A stretch of 64,000 bases of DNA from Spinacia oleracea (lineage: Eukaryota; Streptophyta; Magnoliopsida; Caryophyllales; Amaranthaceae): positions 140,248,361-140,312,360 of the forward strand of contig NC_079492.1 in assembly GCF_020520425.1 (NCBI RefSeq). Reading direction: 5' to 3'. Shown one piece after another: positions 1 to 11,333 of the stretch (position 1 is its first letter; each line of letters starts with the position of its first letter). Position numbers and translations under genes: made by a program. A model generated the notes under the pieces. That model was not told the origin of the DNA. It searched no databases and saw only the letters and a list, made by a program, of their open reading frames with translations.

Positions 1-89
1 TCATTAAGGGTATTATAGTCTATTCCATAGGGGGACACCAAAAGTGCAATTACTAAATTGACCCCAAGAGTTCCCTTATAGAATAGAGA
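1..89 (-). mobile_element. Helitron, 5' terminal piece
   Basis: On the minus strand the segment starts TCTCTATTCTATAAGGGAA next to an A, and continues into a stretch with GGGGACACCAAAAGT on the plus strand. The same start and subterminal words recur at 14470-14560 and 61880-61942, so this is the 5' end of a Helitron of the same family. The rest of the element lies outside the window. Helitrons are rolling-circle DNA transposons; no Rep/helicase coding is visible here. Confidence 0.6.
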
Positions 90-240
90 TTATTTATTTT
101 ATTTTTTCATAGAACAAAGTTTTGTATCATGAGATTTGGCATTAAAAACAATGCATATAAATGCTTACAAAAACAATACGATGTACTACGTATATTTTTC
201 CAGTGCATCTTATGTTGTGTAGAACAAGAAATGTTTATTA

Positions 241-1590
241 CTCTTTCCGTATTTATTTAAGAGATATGTTTGGCCGAATATGGGTATTAAGAAGAAGAAT
301 AAAATGAAATAAAGTAATAAAACAAGTGGGGTTGAGTAGATATTTCAATAAGAAAAACAACTGGGGACCATGTCATTTTAGGGAGTGGGGGGTGAGGGTG
401 GGGTAGAGCTGATCATTTGCGGGCTTGGGCCGGACACGGGCTGGGCCATGCTCCAAAATTTTGTCCAACGGGCCTGCTGAGGTAAAGCCCGGCCCTGTTT
501 GCGGGCTAAAAAATGGTGCCGCTACCCGTCCTGTAAAAGGGTCGGGCTGTCCACGGGCTAACGGGCTTTTTAAAAATACAAAATTTCTATTTTCTAACCA
601 TTTAAATGATACTTGCGTCGTGCAATTTAAAACAATTTCCATGACATTACCTGCATCCTTATTACAACTTTGAAATATGCTTTGAGAAAGTCCAAAACAC
701 AAAGTTCAGATATTATATTAATACAAATCAGACAATAAGTTATCAAGACAAATTTACAAAGGAAAGACTCGCATTAGCTCAATTAGTTTAATCAGCTACA
801 ACTTACAATCCATTACACAAGAAAGTTTTCCTAAGTTAACAATAAGACATTATCTAGAAACGAGTCACTCAACCACCATATCCTTGCATTAGTAGATTCT
901 CTAACACTTTGTGATGAAAAGGCCTAAGATCAAAGAAAACATAGATAAAATAACTATATTAGTTTAATATAACTGAACTTACCGTAGAAATTGAAGTATA
1001 AAGATGAAGATTGTAGAGAATCTCCCAAAAACAAATCCCACAAAGTTTGATATTGAGGTAGAAAATTGAGAGCTAGGAAAGAGAGAGAAGATGAAGAGAC
1101 TAAGAGAGTGGCGGCTTTTTTCCTTTTTGGCTGGGAAATGAGAGTGGTCTAGGGTTTAGGTGTTTTGGTTTGATGAGAAATAGTTAAACAAAGAAAAAAA
1201 AAATTAACTGTAGAGATCCTTGTAATCCAGAATCTCTAATTCTCTACATTTTTTTTAAAAAAAAATCACTCGTCTTTTTTAACGGGCCTGGCGGGCTGGC
1301 CCGGTAAAATTTTTTGTTGTCGTTATCCGCCCGTTATCTTAAACGGGCCGGGCTTGGCCCTCCCAATTTTTTTTTTTTTTAATAAAATGTTGTCCGAGCC
1401 CGCTTTTTTAGCGGATCGGGCGGGCCGGGCCTAGCGGGTTGTCCCGTCCATGATCAGCTCTAGGGTGGGGTGTAGATAAATTATTTAATTGGATAGTGTG
1501 GTTGATAAGTTACTAAAAATGACAAGTGTATCTCTTAAATAAATACGGCCGGAAAAGGCAAGTGTATCTTTTAAATAAATACAGATGGAG
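241..1590. mobile_element. Stowaway/mariner-like element, split by a hAT insertion
   Basis: The ends are CTCTTTCCGTATTTATTTAAG and its inverted counterpart ending AATAAATACAGATGGAG, each flanked by TA (239-240 and 1591-1592), as expected for Tc1/mariner-type MITEs. Without the hAT element at 404-1462 and one copy of its duplication, this MITE is only about 280 bp. A second, partial copy of the terminal motif lies near 1530-1555. Confidence 0.7.
404..1462. mobile_element. non-autonomous hAT element
   Basis: Perfect 12-bp terminal inverted repeats TAGAGCTGATCA / TGATCAGCTCTA are flanked by an exact 8-bp duplication GGGTGGGG (396-403 and 1463-1470). This is the signature of hAT transposons. GC-rich subterminal words (GGGCCGGGC, CGGGCC) occur at both ends, and the centre is AT-rich with no transposase frame. 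It sits inside the Stowaway-like element at 241-1590 and is therefore younger than it. Confidence 0.9.
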
Positions 1591-2772
1591 TACTAGCCTA
1601 TCTATAATATTTAGGCAAATCAACTTGATCATCATTTCTCCATTTGCGTAGCTACTTGATAATCTTTCCGAAATTCATTGCATATTGATACCTCAAAGCT
1701 AAGCGAAAATTACAACAAGTGATATGTTCGAGAAACTAGAGGCGACGTTACTTGGTTGAAGCGAGTTGGTTCTATATCTAGTCAACATGATAATTTAGAA
1801 GGTGGACCATGGTGCACAACTGCACATAGAGCATGGTTGCATCCGATGTAAAATCAGACTCCCAAAATTATACTTGCATTTGCATATCCAGGTATTGGGC
1901 ATGATGTCAAATTGCCGATATACGATATGGAGATTTTGGCGCTAATTTAGGTTTCAATCAATTTGACTTATTTTGTCTGAACTTATATCTTCTGAATTCA
2001 ACTAAACTTAATTTATTTTCTGAAATTAGTCAAAATAAACAAGTTATGACATGCTTACCCTAACCTAGGCATGACATTAAGAATGTGTTTGGTAAAACTA
2101 AATGAAATAGAGTTAAAAATGATAAATTAGCTGAAACTGAAAAGGTTGTAACTAAAACTGATAAGGTGCTGAAATTAATTAGGTACCTGATTTCATGAGT
2201 TGTTTGGTAGAGTCAATGGTTTAAGGAGCTGAAATTTATAAAATAAATATTTTAAATAAAAAAATTAAAGGTAAAATACATTAAAATTTAAGAACCTTAA
2301 ATGAAAACGTTACTCAAATTGAAAACGGGGCCTTTCATGCATATTTGGGCCAACTCAATCCTCGTACACAAAATTCAACCCATTTCCAAAAACTAGAGTT
2401 GTGCTGGGTTGACCCGTTTTATTCTGGGCCGTACTATTTTCTATGTATCATGTGAATATGTGATCAACTGGGCAAGCCCGGCCCTTTATCACCTCTAGTT
2501 GGACCCGTATAAATATCGTCATCAACATTTAACATTGCTAATTAACTTGCATGCGAAGAATCTGACAAGGGGAGGATAAGACTCCCCCACGTAATCGTAT
2601 ACTCATTCATTTGATTGATTCATTTCTAAAACTGCCACATTTGTTGCTGTTCTTATTCGATTTTGTGTTCACATTTTCTAACACCCATTCAGAGTGTTCA
2701 CACTGTCCGCAATTGACTAATTTCCATAATTGATTAATTTCCATACCATTTCAAACATTTATCAATTTACAC
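1591..2772. other. intergenic, no gene seen; upstream of GPX6-like gene
   Basis: AT-rich DNA without a convincing coding frame. A degenerate stretch with CTGGGTTGACCCGTTTTATTC and GGGCAAGCCCGGCCC (about 2390-2510) looks like an old fragment of the CCCG-rich hAT families found elsewhere in the window. The last part should hold the promoter of the downstream peroxidase gene. Confidence 0.5.
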
Positions 2773-2780
2773 TATAAATA
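2773..2780 (+). promoter_or_regulatory. TATA box of GPX6-like gene
   Basis: TATAAATA lies only about 30 bp before the first ATG (2809). A start site about 30 bp downstream would leave almost no leader before that ATG, which makes initiation at the second in-frame ATG (3013) plausible. Confidence 0.45.
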
Positions 2781-2808
2781 TTGGCCATACCTTCTCCTGT
2801 CTACTTCC

Positions 2809-5800
2809 ATGCTTCGGTCTTCTTCATCCTCTATTTTCTCTCTCCTCAGACAAATATCTATACCAGTTTCTTTCGCTTCAATTGTTTCATACAATCAATT
2901 ATCTTTCATTTCTAAACCAACCCAGTTCAGATCTTCCTTCAACTTTGCTACTTTGTCTTCTGGGTATTTTAATCAATCCCCCTTTTCTCAAAGTTTTAGG
3001 TCTCAACAAACTATGGCAAGTGACTCTTCTGCTCAACCCAAATCAGTTCACGAGTTTGTTGTCAAGGTTGGTTATAATCCTCTTTTAATAACTCAATTTT
3101 GCAACTTGATTGTAACTTCAGTTCATTTCATTGTCAAAAGTTCCAACCTTGCAGTAATTTATTTTGTGTTTTTTATTTTTTATATTTTGATAGTACTGGA
3201 TTTAATGGATGGTTTTCAATTGGATTTTTTCGGATAATTTTGGGAAATTGATGTGAAAATTGGGGAAAAGGTAGAATTGGGCCTTTTTTGTTGCTGTATT
3301 TAATTTCAGTCAAGTGGCACCTAGTTTACAAGGTTAAATGTTATGGTTTTGATGGTTAATTGAGAAATTGTTTTAAGTTTGATAAACGAATTATTAGCTA
3401 AATCTTGTATTATCAGTGTATCATGTTGCTAGTTCAATTCTAACTAGCAATAGGGAATTAGGGACAAATAGTTTAGAATGGTCATTCGGTTTTACTAATT
3501 TGATTAGAGCTGTGCCTGTGTCCTTTACTATGTTGCCGAACGGCCAGGAATACAGAGATTAGGAACCCATGTTACAGGTAAACCCTGGCCGGTTCGCAGG
3601 GGTTTAGGGCCGCTGGGAGTGGGCGGGGGAGGGTAAGAGAATCCACACCCCAAAGTACCCCTAATTGGGGTTTGATCCCGAGTTTGTGAGTTTCAAACCT
3701 TAACTCTTTGCCTACTTGGTTGTAACAGTAATGTAGTTTTGAATGAAGAATTCGAGAAACGTAGGTTGTTTGTCACTTTATTCATGATCAGCTAATGACA
3801 TTAGTAAGGTTTTGTTTTGGTGGAGGAAGTGAGTCTGTTTTGAGGGCTTTGTTGTGAAAGAATGTAAAGTTCTCTTGTGTTAGGTTTTCATCTATGTTTT
3901 GTTACTAATAGAATCATGTCGTGGTAGAAAGGAAGGATGACGCTTTTTATTCAGAATAGTGTATGGAGTATGTAATAATGCCCAAGATTTTAGACTGCAT
4001 AGTTGACATTAATTGATAAATTTGCAGGACGCCCGTGGAAATGATGTTGATCTTAGCATTTACAAAGGGAAGGTGCTGTTGATTGTCAATGTTGCATCAC
4101 AATGGTATGTTTTGGCTTGAATTCTCATTATAAAACTCTACAAACTACTGCTGGATATTTCACTTTTCTTAAGTATCAATGGCTCTTATAACCAAGGCTC
4201 TTATTATACTTTAACTTGTGTATACCCTTGTAATTTATTCCGACCTCTCATATTCAGGACGTGGGTTGGTTGGACAGAAATAATCTCAATCATGTTAAAT
4301 TATGGAATCATATGTTAACTGTTAAGGTTTGAGAAATAATTTGAAGCAAAGTAAGGATCCTTTTAGCATTCACCTTTCACCATGGAGCTCCAAAGAACAG
4401 TAGAATTGCATTCTCTCCACTTAGCATGCTGGCTATGTGCATATACGTGCCAGCGTGCATCACAACTGACACATGTTGTATAAGGAGTGAATGCAACTCT
4501 GTGGATAATGAGTGTGATACTTTGTATATGATTGCAATAAACCTCCGGTGATGAATTGATGATTGGAGGGTCTTCTCTCTTTCTCTGTTTTTCATCTCCA
4601 AAAGTCCACCTTTGCTTGACCTTCTGTTCTTGTATCAGAATTTCTGAGCGCATGAGCTTTGCTTTGGAAACCTCTGTAGCTGAAGCCCAGACCTGGCTTC
4701 TGGACCATGACTTTTGTGTTGTTATTACTCTTGAGTTTGTATTGTCATTGGACTATTGTGCTGTACCTGGACCATGACTATTGCATTGTTGTCACTCTTG
4801 GGTTTGTATTATCATAGGCCTATTTTTCTGTGCATGATTTCTTTTTTTATATTACATGTTTAGAAGAAAAGAATTTGATTTGTCGCCTTTTGTCAGTGCG
4901 TACCAAATATCATATTTTGATGATATGCCGAATTCCTATTGACATCCCAAAATAGTAAGTGGGAGGTGTGACTACTATTTCTCTAGAGTAAATGAAAGAG
5001 ACTGAACTGGTGATTCTATGCTGGTGGAGTGGTGGTGAAGTGGGCGTGTGTAAGGCTAGTTGTAATGATTTGAACTGGTGAAGCTATGCTGGTTTTCAGT
5101 GTTGGTGTGACCACGTATTTGGAAGTCTTGGAACTTAGGTTCTGGGATAGTGGGATTCCTGTTGCCCTTATTGCCTTCCTGCTTGTAGCTTTTAAATGTT
5201 TTAATCGACGGAAATCACCATTTGCATTTGTGCTTAACTCAGCTGACTCTTTTTTTTCACATTTTGTTGCAGTGGGCTTACCAACTCAAACTACACAGAG
5301 ATGACTGAATTGTATGAGAAGTACAGGGAACTAGGTAGGTTGTCGTGCTTCTTTTCCTTTCTGTTGGCACTGTTATATGGAAGGTTGAGCTTATAAACGT
5401 CTGAATTGTATGCAGGTTTGGAAATCTTGGCATTTCCATGTAACCAGTTTGGTAATCAAGAGCCAGGAAGTAACGAGGAGGTCTTGGAGTTTGCATGCAC
5501 GCGTTTCAAAGCTGAATACCCCATTTTTGACAAGGTATTTTGTTAATCATTTACAAAAAACCATGATATTCCTTTTGTTCATTTGTTAGATAAGATTGGC
5601 TGGCAACTTCATGAATTTGGAAGCGTTATAGAGAATGTGAATCCTCCTCCCCTCTTGTTTCATGTTTTGCGCAAGAATGAGTACTTACCGAAAAGACAGA
5701 GCTGAACTCACAGCTTTGATGGTTTTTCTTGAACATTTTGCCTAATATTCTGTTTACAGGTTGATGTGAATGGTAGTAATGCTGCCCCAATCTATAAGTT

Positions 5801-6053
5801 CTTGAAGGCAAGCAAAGGTGGACTTTTTGGAGATGGACTTAAGTGGAACTTCACCAAGTTTCTCGTTGACAAAGATGGCAACGTTGTTGATCGTTACGCA
5901 CCTACTACTTCACCAAAGAGCATCGAGGTAAAAGCTAATTTCGACTACTTTGGTACTAAGAACACAGTAGTTTTTCAGAGTGCTGGTGTTAACCGTTAAG
6001 TCTTTTTCCTTTTGCAGAAAGATGTGAAGAAACTGTTGGGCATCCAAAAATAA
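2809..6053 (+). CDS. GPX6: phospholipid-hydroperoxide glutathione peroxidase, GPX6-like, organelle-targeted
   Basis: Six exons: 2809-3066, 4028-4104, 5273-5334, 5416-5534, 5760-5927, 6018-6053, all GT-AG, giving 239 aa. Residues 1-68 are Ser/Phe-rich without acidic residues, like a mitochondrial or plastid transit peptide; the core begins at MASDSS. Family motifs: NVASQCGLTNSNY (peroxidatic Cys about 112, Cys rather than selenocysteine), [12 protein letters not shown] (Gln about 147), [15 protein letters not shown] (probable resolving Cys about 160) and [13 protein letters not shown] (Trp). Plant GPXs are known to reduce peroxides mainly with thioredoxin. The codon of the catalytic Cys is split by intron 2. 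A second in-frame ATG at 3013 would give a 171-aa cytosolic form. Its closest relative in the window is the GPX8-like gene at 33072, which has the same internal exon lengths. Confidence 0.93.
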
Positions 6054-6601
6054 GGGGTAGGTTTAGAAGCAAGCATGTAGCATGTTGGCCAAGATATGAA
6101 ATATTATGAATAATAAGAGTGACTATGAACATCATATCCTTTTTCGTTTGTTTCGCTATCTCATGTAGTATTTTGCTTTCGGTTTGTATAAAAACTGTTG
6201 TTTCAATGTACACTATATTTGTCAGATTTCCAATTTGATAATGTAAAATTAGAAGTTGCCCTTAAGTCGTGTATTTTTGCTCAACAACTGCTAAAGATTT
6301 CTGAATCACTGTTTTGCTAATAAGTTGAAAATTATTAGGTGCACCGTGCATCAAAAAGTATTTTAATATTAACTACCCCTTGGTAGTTGTTATCCGTTGT
6401 GCGCTATTGCCTGTATATCACTACCTAATAGTCTAATACTGCATTAGCATTAGTGTTCTTCTTCTACCCTACCATTTCACAATCAATTATTGTTTTTCTT
6501 TGTAAGTTTCTTCTTGTTTCGTGTTCCCTGTTTCTATTCTTTGGTTTCTTACCTTCCCCCTCCTACTCTCCTCTTTTCTATGTGACCGACAAATCTGGGC
6601 T
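6054..6601. other. intergenic between GPX6-like gene and UGT A
   Basis: About 550 bp holding the 3' UTR of the peroxidase gene and the promoter of UGT A. No coding frame or clear transposon is visible. A pyrimidine-rich tract (about 6530-6580) precedes the TATA box. Confidence 0.5.
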
Positions 6602-6608
6602 TATATAG
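6602..6608 (+). promoter_or_regulatory. TATA box of UGT A
   Basis: TATATAG about 60 bp before the ATG at 6667. UGT B and UGT C have TATA boxes at nearly the same distance, consistent with common descent of their core promoters. Confidence 0.5.
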
Positions 6609-6666
6609 AACATACACAAAACTTTCTTACTAATGAACTCAAACTCATAAACACCGACTGTCGGAA

Positions 6667-8797
6667 ATGGCTGACAACAGAAAAAAGCCTTTGCATATAG
6701 CAATGTATCCCTGGTTTGCTTTTGGTCATCTTACTTCTTTCCTCCATTTAGCTAACAAACTTGCGGAGAAACACCATAAAATCTCCATTTTCCTTCCAAC
6801 TAAAACCCAGACCAAACTAGCCTCCCACAACCACCACCCCAACCTCATCACTTTCATCCCCCTCACTCTTCCAACTGTACCAGGGCTACCTCCTGAGGCG
6901 GAGACAACCAATGATTTGCCACCCTCGGCATGGCCTCAGTTAATGGATGCAATGGATATGACTAGAGACATCATTGACTCCCATCTGTCAAATCTCAAGC
7001 CTGATTTTGTGTTCTATGACTTTGCCTTTTGGCTACCTGAGGTAGCCTGCAAGCATGGTTCAAAGTCCATTTGTTATTACGCAACCTACTTAGTGAATCT
7101 TGCTTATGGTCACCCGCGCAGTAGAAATCAGCCTGCAAACCATCAGTTTACAGAGGCTGAATTGATGCAGCCACCGCCTAATTCTCCTTGCGAAGCTGTT
7201 AGGCTACTGGGCTGTGAGGCCCGGGAGTTGTCACGTGTATTCAAATTTGAATTTGGTGGAGGGATATCGTTCTTAGAAAGGATTACCATCTGTTTTGAAG
7301 CAGGAGATGCTCTTGCTGCTAAGACTTGTAGGGAGATGGAAGGAACTTATTGTCACTTTGTTCAACAGATTTTGAAAAAGCCAGTCCTTGTGATAGGGCC
7401 TGTGGTGCCTGAATCACCAGCTTCCCAGCTTGATCATCATTTTGATTGTTGGCTAAAAGAGTTTGGCAGTGCTAGTGTCATCTATTGTGCTCTTGGAAGT
7501 GAGCGTGTCCTAGATAAGGATCAGTTTCAGGACCTTGTTCTAGGATTGGAGCTCACAGGTATACAATGTTAAAAAAGTATTTGCACGCGTGTTTTTCTTT
7601 ATTTAACTAGCTTCTGAGCCCGTTCAATGAACATCCAATTATATAGTAGTTGTTAAAAGGTATTTTTTGTTAGAGTTATCATGAATCATCATAGCAACGA
7701 GCTAAAAGCCCGCGTTGATATTATCACCGGATTATGATTTATATAGAGGTGAAATTTGAAAGTTAAAAAAAAATCTAAATTAGATGGTGGATTAATATCA
7801 AGTGTTAAAGAGGGAAATGAGGTGGAAGAGATTATATGAATTAAATGGTGAATTGATGTTGTATGAGGAAGATGGACTGGAAGAAGTGTTGAAGCTGTAA
7901 AATATTTCGTAGAACAAGCAACAAAAGGAATAATTGAAAAAACAGAACAAATTAATGGATGAAAGATGAGAATGACATATGTCATCTAATAATCTATGGT
8001 CTGCTCTCTAAATACTAGGTATAGATTCGTTGATCTAATGATCTCTCATGGGCAGTTGTTATGTTTCAAGTGTTGGTAGATAGTGAAAGTGTTCTAGGAA
8101 AAGACCAGTTTCAGGAGCTTGTCTTTAGACTTGAGCTCATAAGCATGCACTTAGACCTGTTTAACGGGTCGGGCCACCCCGGGATTATACTATATTTTTC
8201 GGGCTGGGCTATATTTACAAAGAAGTGCTCTTTATACAACACCACAATACCCACTAAAGATGCCACAGCACTATATATACCTTTTAATTTGACTATATCC
8301 TTGCAGGTAGGCCATTCCTGGCGGCCCTGAAGCCACCTACAGGTTACAAAACAATAGAGTCAGCCTTACCTTCCGGGTTTGAAGAGAGAACAAAAGGAAG
8401 GGGAATCGTGCACGGAGGTTGGGTACAACAACAGCTGATCTTACAACATCCTTCAGTGGGATGTTTCGTGACACATTGTGGAGCAGGATCTCTATCAGAA
8501 GGTATGGTAAGTGAATGTCAACTAGTGTTTTTACCTCAAGCAGTGGATCAGTTCCTGAATGCAAGGTTGATGAGCTTAGAATTGAAGGTTGGAGTGGAGG
8601 TTCAAAAGCAAGAGAATGATGGTTTCTTCACCAAGGAGGCTGTTAATAAGGCGGTGTCGACGGTGATGGAAGAAGGAAATGAAATTGGGAAAGAGGTGAG
8701 GTCTAACCATGCTAAATGGAGACAGTTTTTGTTGTGGGAAGGTCTTGAAGAGTCTTATATGAGTAGCTTCATTCAGAGCCTGCAAGAGTTGCTTTGA
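6667..8797 (+). CDS. UDP-glycosyltransferase A, UGT79/cyclo-DOPA 5-O-glucosyltransferase-like
   Basis: Two exons, 6667-7558 and 8307-8797, phase-1 GT-AG intron, 460 aa (usual size of plant family-1 GTs). The N-terminal acceptor domain has [20 protein letters not shown] with the catalytic His (about residue 21) and FYDF with its partner Asp (about 118). The C-terminal PSPG box is 44 residues, 336-379, starting at W of [15 protein letters not shown], with HCGAGS and ending AVDQ; the final Gln is usual in UDP-glucose users. The style of the PSPG box and the [13 protein letters not shown] start are those of UGT79-type glycosyltransferases, a group that to my knowledge also contains the cyclo-DOPA glucosyltransferases. 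The substrate is not decided by sequence. First of three same-strand paralogues. Its intron holds a small Helitron and a relic of an exon-1 3' end, hinting that the gene is a fusion of two tandem copies. Expected to be cytosolic: no signal peptide seen. Confidence 0.9.
7607..8025 (-). mobile_element. small non-autonomous Helitron in UGT A intron
   Basis: Read on the minus strand it starts TCTATACCTAGTATTTAGAG after an A and ends in CTAG followed by T. Before that 3' end lies a weak palindrome (GTTCATTGAAC on the minus strand) that would form the terminal hairpin. The interior is AT-rich and has no Rep/helicase frame. Ends are more decayed than those of the Helitron at 9226-14560, so the call is moderate. 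Confidence 0.5.
8069..8145 (+). pseudogene. relic of a UGT exon-1 3' end inside UGT A intron
   Basis: The segment reads [21 protein letters not shown], the counterpart of the last codons of exon 1 ([14 protein letters not shown] in UGT C). It is an additional copy, lying between the real exon 1 end (7558) and exon 2 (8307). QFQEL matches UGT B and C better than UGT A's own QFQDL. The donor site is lost (ACAGGT has become ATAAGC), so it should stay in the intron. After it comes a CCCG-rich fragment of hAT type (8146-8210). Confidence 0.75.
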
Positions 8798-9225
8798 TGA
8801 TTTTAAAATGTTAGTTGAACAGAATGGGGAAGTAGTAGCAGCAACAATAAAAAGAGAGTAACAAATAATTCATACTTCCTCCTTCAATTAAACATGACAC
8901 GTGACACTCTCCACCTTCAATTAAACATGTGTTATACCATGTCATCCACACAGATGTCATCTATATACATTTAAAAGTTAGATTTATATAATTTGCATAA
9001 GATTCGAACATTCAACCTCATAATTAGAATACGTACGATTTTTCCATTGAACAATATTATTTTGTACGTTACCTATTGCAAACAATTATTTTAATAAATT
9101 AAGTTAGGAGCCGGTTATGATTTTCCCCCCAAAGACATCATAATTATCCAAGTAATGACGCCGGCCCAAAAACTGGTGGTTAATTCAAATGAAGTTGTAT
9201 ATTGTGCTCCTTTCGTCATACTATA
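8798..9225. other. intergenic, no gene seen
   Basis: 3' flank of UGT A. It contains a short direct repeat of CCTTCAATTAAACATG (about 8882 and 8912) and AT-rich sequence up to the Helitron end. Confidence 0.5.
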
Positions 9226-9684
9226 CTAGTCTTATATGCACGCGATGCGTGCGAGATTGTATAAAAACTAAAAATTGCGTATTGATAAACTCGTCAAAAT
9301 ATACTTAAGTCACTATCTAAATAGAGATTACATTGATCAAATTCCATCCAAGCAACATTTATGTTATGTTACTCATCTGCTTCTCATTGTTCAATTTCAT
9401 AAACCCAATCAGATCCTAAAAAAATTCAAAATAGCTAAAAAGCAGTTCGCATCATACAAAATCAGTAGATCAACATAAACTGATAGGAATTAAAGAAGCT
9501 ACAAAACTATATGGCGGGCTTAAAATGAGTCATGTAGTCAATCAATCACCAATATAGCATTTAGATGACTCAACTTCTTGTTCTCGCTCATAGCTTCCAT
9601 GGTATCTCATAATCTCAACTAAATACAACTAAATACATATTCTAATAGCATTGGCTATCAAGCAATTTCTTTCATTCTAACATT

Positions 9685-9825
9685 ATGATATTGGAACAAA
9701 AAAATAAAAGAAGTCCAACAACATATAAAAGAAGGGTCCAAAAAATAAAAGAAGTCCAACAACATATAAAAGAAGTCCAACAACATTATGGTAATATTGT
9801 GCCAGTCCAACAACATATATCAAAA
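9685..9825. repeat. short tandem repeat AAAAGAAGTCCAACAACATAT
   Basis: A unit close to AAAGAAGTCCAACAACATAT is repeated about five times with variation (one unit has GGGTCCAAAAAAT). It lies near the 3' end of the large Helitron; no function can be assigned. Confidence 0.6.
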
Positions 9826-10145
9826 AGTAAAGTATCTAGATTTAGACCAGCCAGTCTCCTGCAAAAGAATATGTCTTCTTTGCAGCTCAAATTTAACCTG
9901 CAAATTAGTTCATAATTAGTGTCAAAGAAATCACCCATATTGTAAGACTTAACAACGGCAAGAGATCTAAACCTGAAAGAATGTAGTAGGTGATATAGAG
10001 AACCGAAGATTGGCAATATAATCATGAATCATGGGTTCTTTGATATCCATGACCACTTCAATCTCAGAATGAGATGTAAGTATAGGTAAGAACAAAATGG
10101 ATTATCAGCAGGAGCTGCATTGGATATGCCTTTATGCTAAGACAT

Positions 10146-10257
10146 CAGCAGAACACTGCAGCAGAACACAGCAACTGCTACTTTCCTAACCTGTCCTTGG
10201 TTTCTCTTGACTGAATCCTATGAATTTGATTCACTCTATTGCTGCAGTGTTCTGCTG
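10146..10257. repeat. inverted repeat around CAGAACACTGCAGC
   Basis: The left arm CAGCAGAACACTGCAGC (10146-10162) is exactly complementary to the right arm GCTGCAGTGTTCTGCTG (10241-10257), with a loop of about 78 bp. It lies inside the large Helitron and could fold as a short stem-loop in a transcript. Confidence 0.6.
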
Positions 10258-10958
10258 CTGTCTCACGGTATTGAGCAACAACAAAAACCATAAGCATCGA
10301 GCGATGAGTTGACAGGGTGTCGTATCACTGCTCTTGTCGAAGCTAATCGCCTCAACTTTTTCCGATTCCTCACATGATATTCTCTCAAAAAAATATAACA
10401 GAATCATCCTTCAACTTTGACCTGCAAAAAAATCAACCAAATTCAAACAAAGATCGTTGAAAATTCTGAGGAAACCACCAATCAATATTCAATCACCAAA
10501 AAATTCAATCACCAATCAAATTCAACCACCAAAAAGTTCAAATTATGTACCCAACGACAGACAGAAAGAAGAGTAAATTGCGGTATTACTGTGGCAGAAA
10601 GTATATAATTAGACTTCAGAACAAAAATCAAAATACCTATTCTCAATTTCTATAATTTGCTGATAGAATCACACAAAAAACGCAAGATTGATTTCCAAAT
10701 GAACAAGGATGGAAAACCCACGCTTTGTTCTTCAGATAAAATTTAAGCAAACCCGAAAAATTCGCAGATCAAAAATCAAATAAAGATTGATTTTATTTAC
10801 ATATCATAGAAAAATCTAAGAAATTGATGGACGACAGCGACGGAAAACCCCCAAAATCATCCCTCAAAATTATAAATCAATTCAGACAAAAATTAGTTTT
10901 CCTTCAACTTAATTATCAATAATTAAACAATAAAATAATAATTAAGCGGTAAATATAC

Positions 10959-11225
10959 CTTATGATCGGAAGATAGAGGAATTGCGACGCCTTTACGGCA
11001 AAGGACATTGCGTGAATCGCCGTAATTAGATACGACGATTTTCTCCGGGGTTACAGCAGAGACAACGGTGGTAGATCCCACGGCGTCGCACTGAGGTGTT
11101 TGATACTCACGACAGCTCATTGACGTCGTAGGGCCGGCGTTGTTCTTTGATCTCTCTCCTACCTCGTTGTCCATCAACTTAAAGCTCTGAGACATCGTCT
11201 CAGTCCACTCGATATTTTCTTCTTT
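10959..11225 (-). pseudogene. captured exon of a clade-A protein phosphatase 2C
   Basis: An 89-codon open exon bounded on the minus strand by an acceptor (TTTTTTGACAG) and a donor (AAG|GTATAT). It encodes QTPQCDAVGSTTVVSAV, TPEKIVVSNYGDSR and VLCRKGVAIPLSSDHK. These match the PP2C core of ABA-signalling (AHG3/HAB-type) phosphatases, where ANCGDSRAVLCRNG is usual. An internal Met (11195) opens a 90-residue frame running past the donor. Metal-binding motifs before and after this exon are absent, so no active phosphatase is expected. It lies downstream of the RGTA fragment in the same orientation, within the Helitron. Confidence 0.85.
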
Positions 11226-11333
11226 CTGTCAAAAAATAATCAGAAATATAATTAAAAAATTGCAATAAAAAAATACAGAAAAGTAAATCAAACCTATGCA
11301 AATTAATCTATAAAAGTAAAACGGAGCACTTAC

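Noticed and set aside
425-702. Overlapping frames at the left end of the first hAT element
   Set aside because: Composed of the transposon's GGGCCGGGC subterminal repeats; opposite-strand shadows of each other.
3540-3730. GC-rich stretch in GPX6-like intron 1 with a B-box-like GGTTTGATCCCGAG
   Set aside because: Possible old SINE on either strand, but no A box and no ends could be defined.
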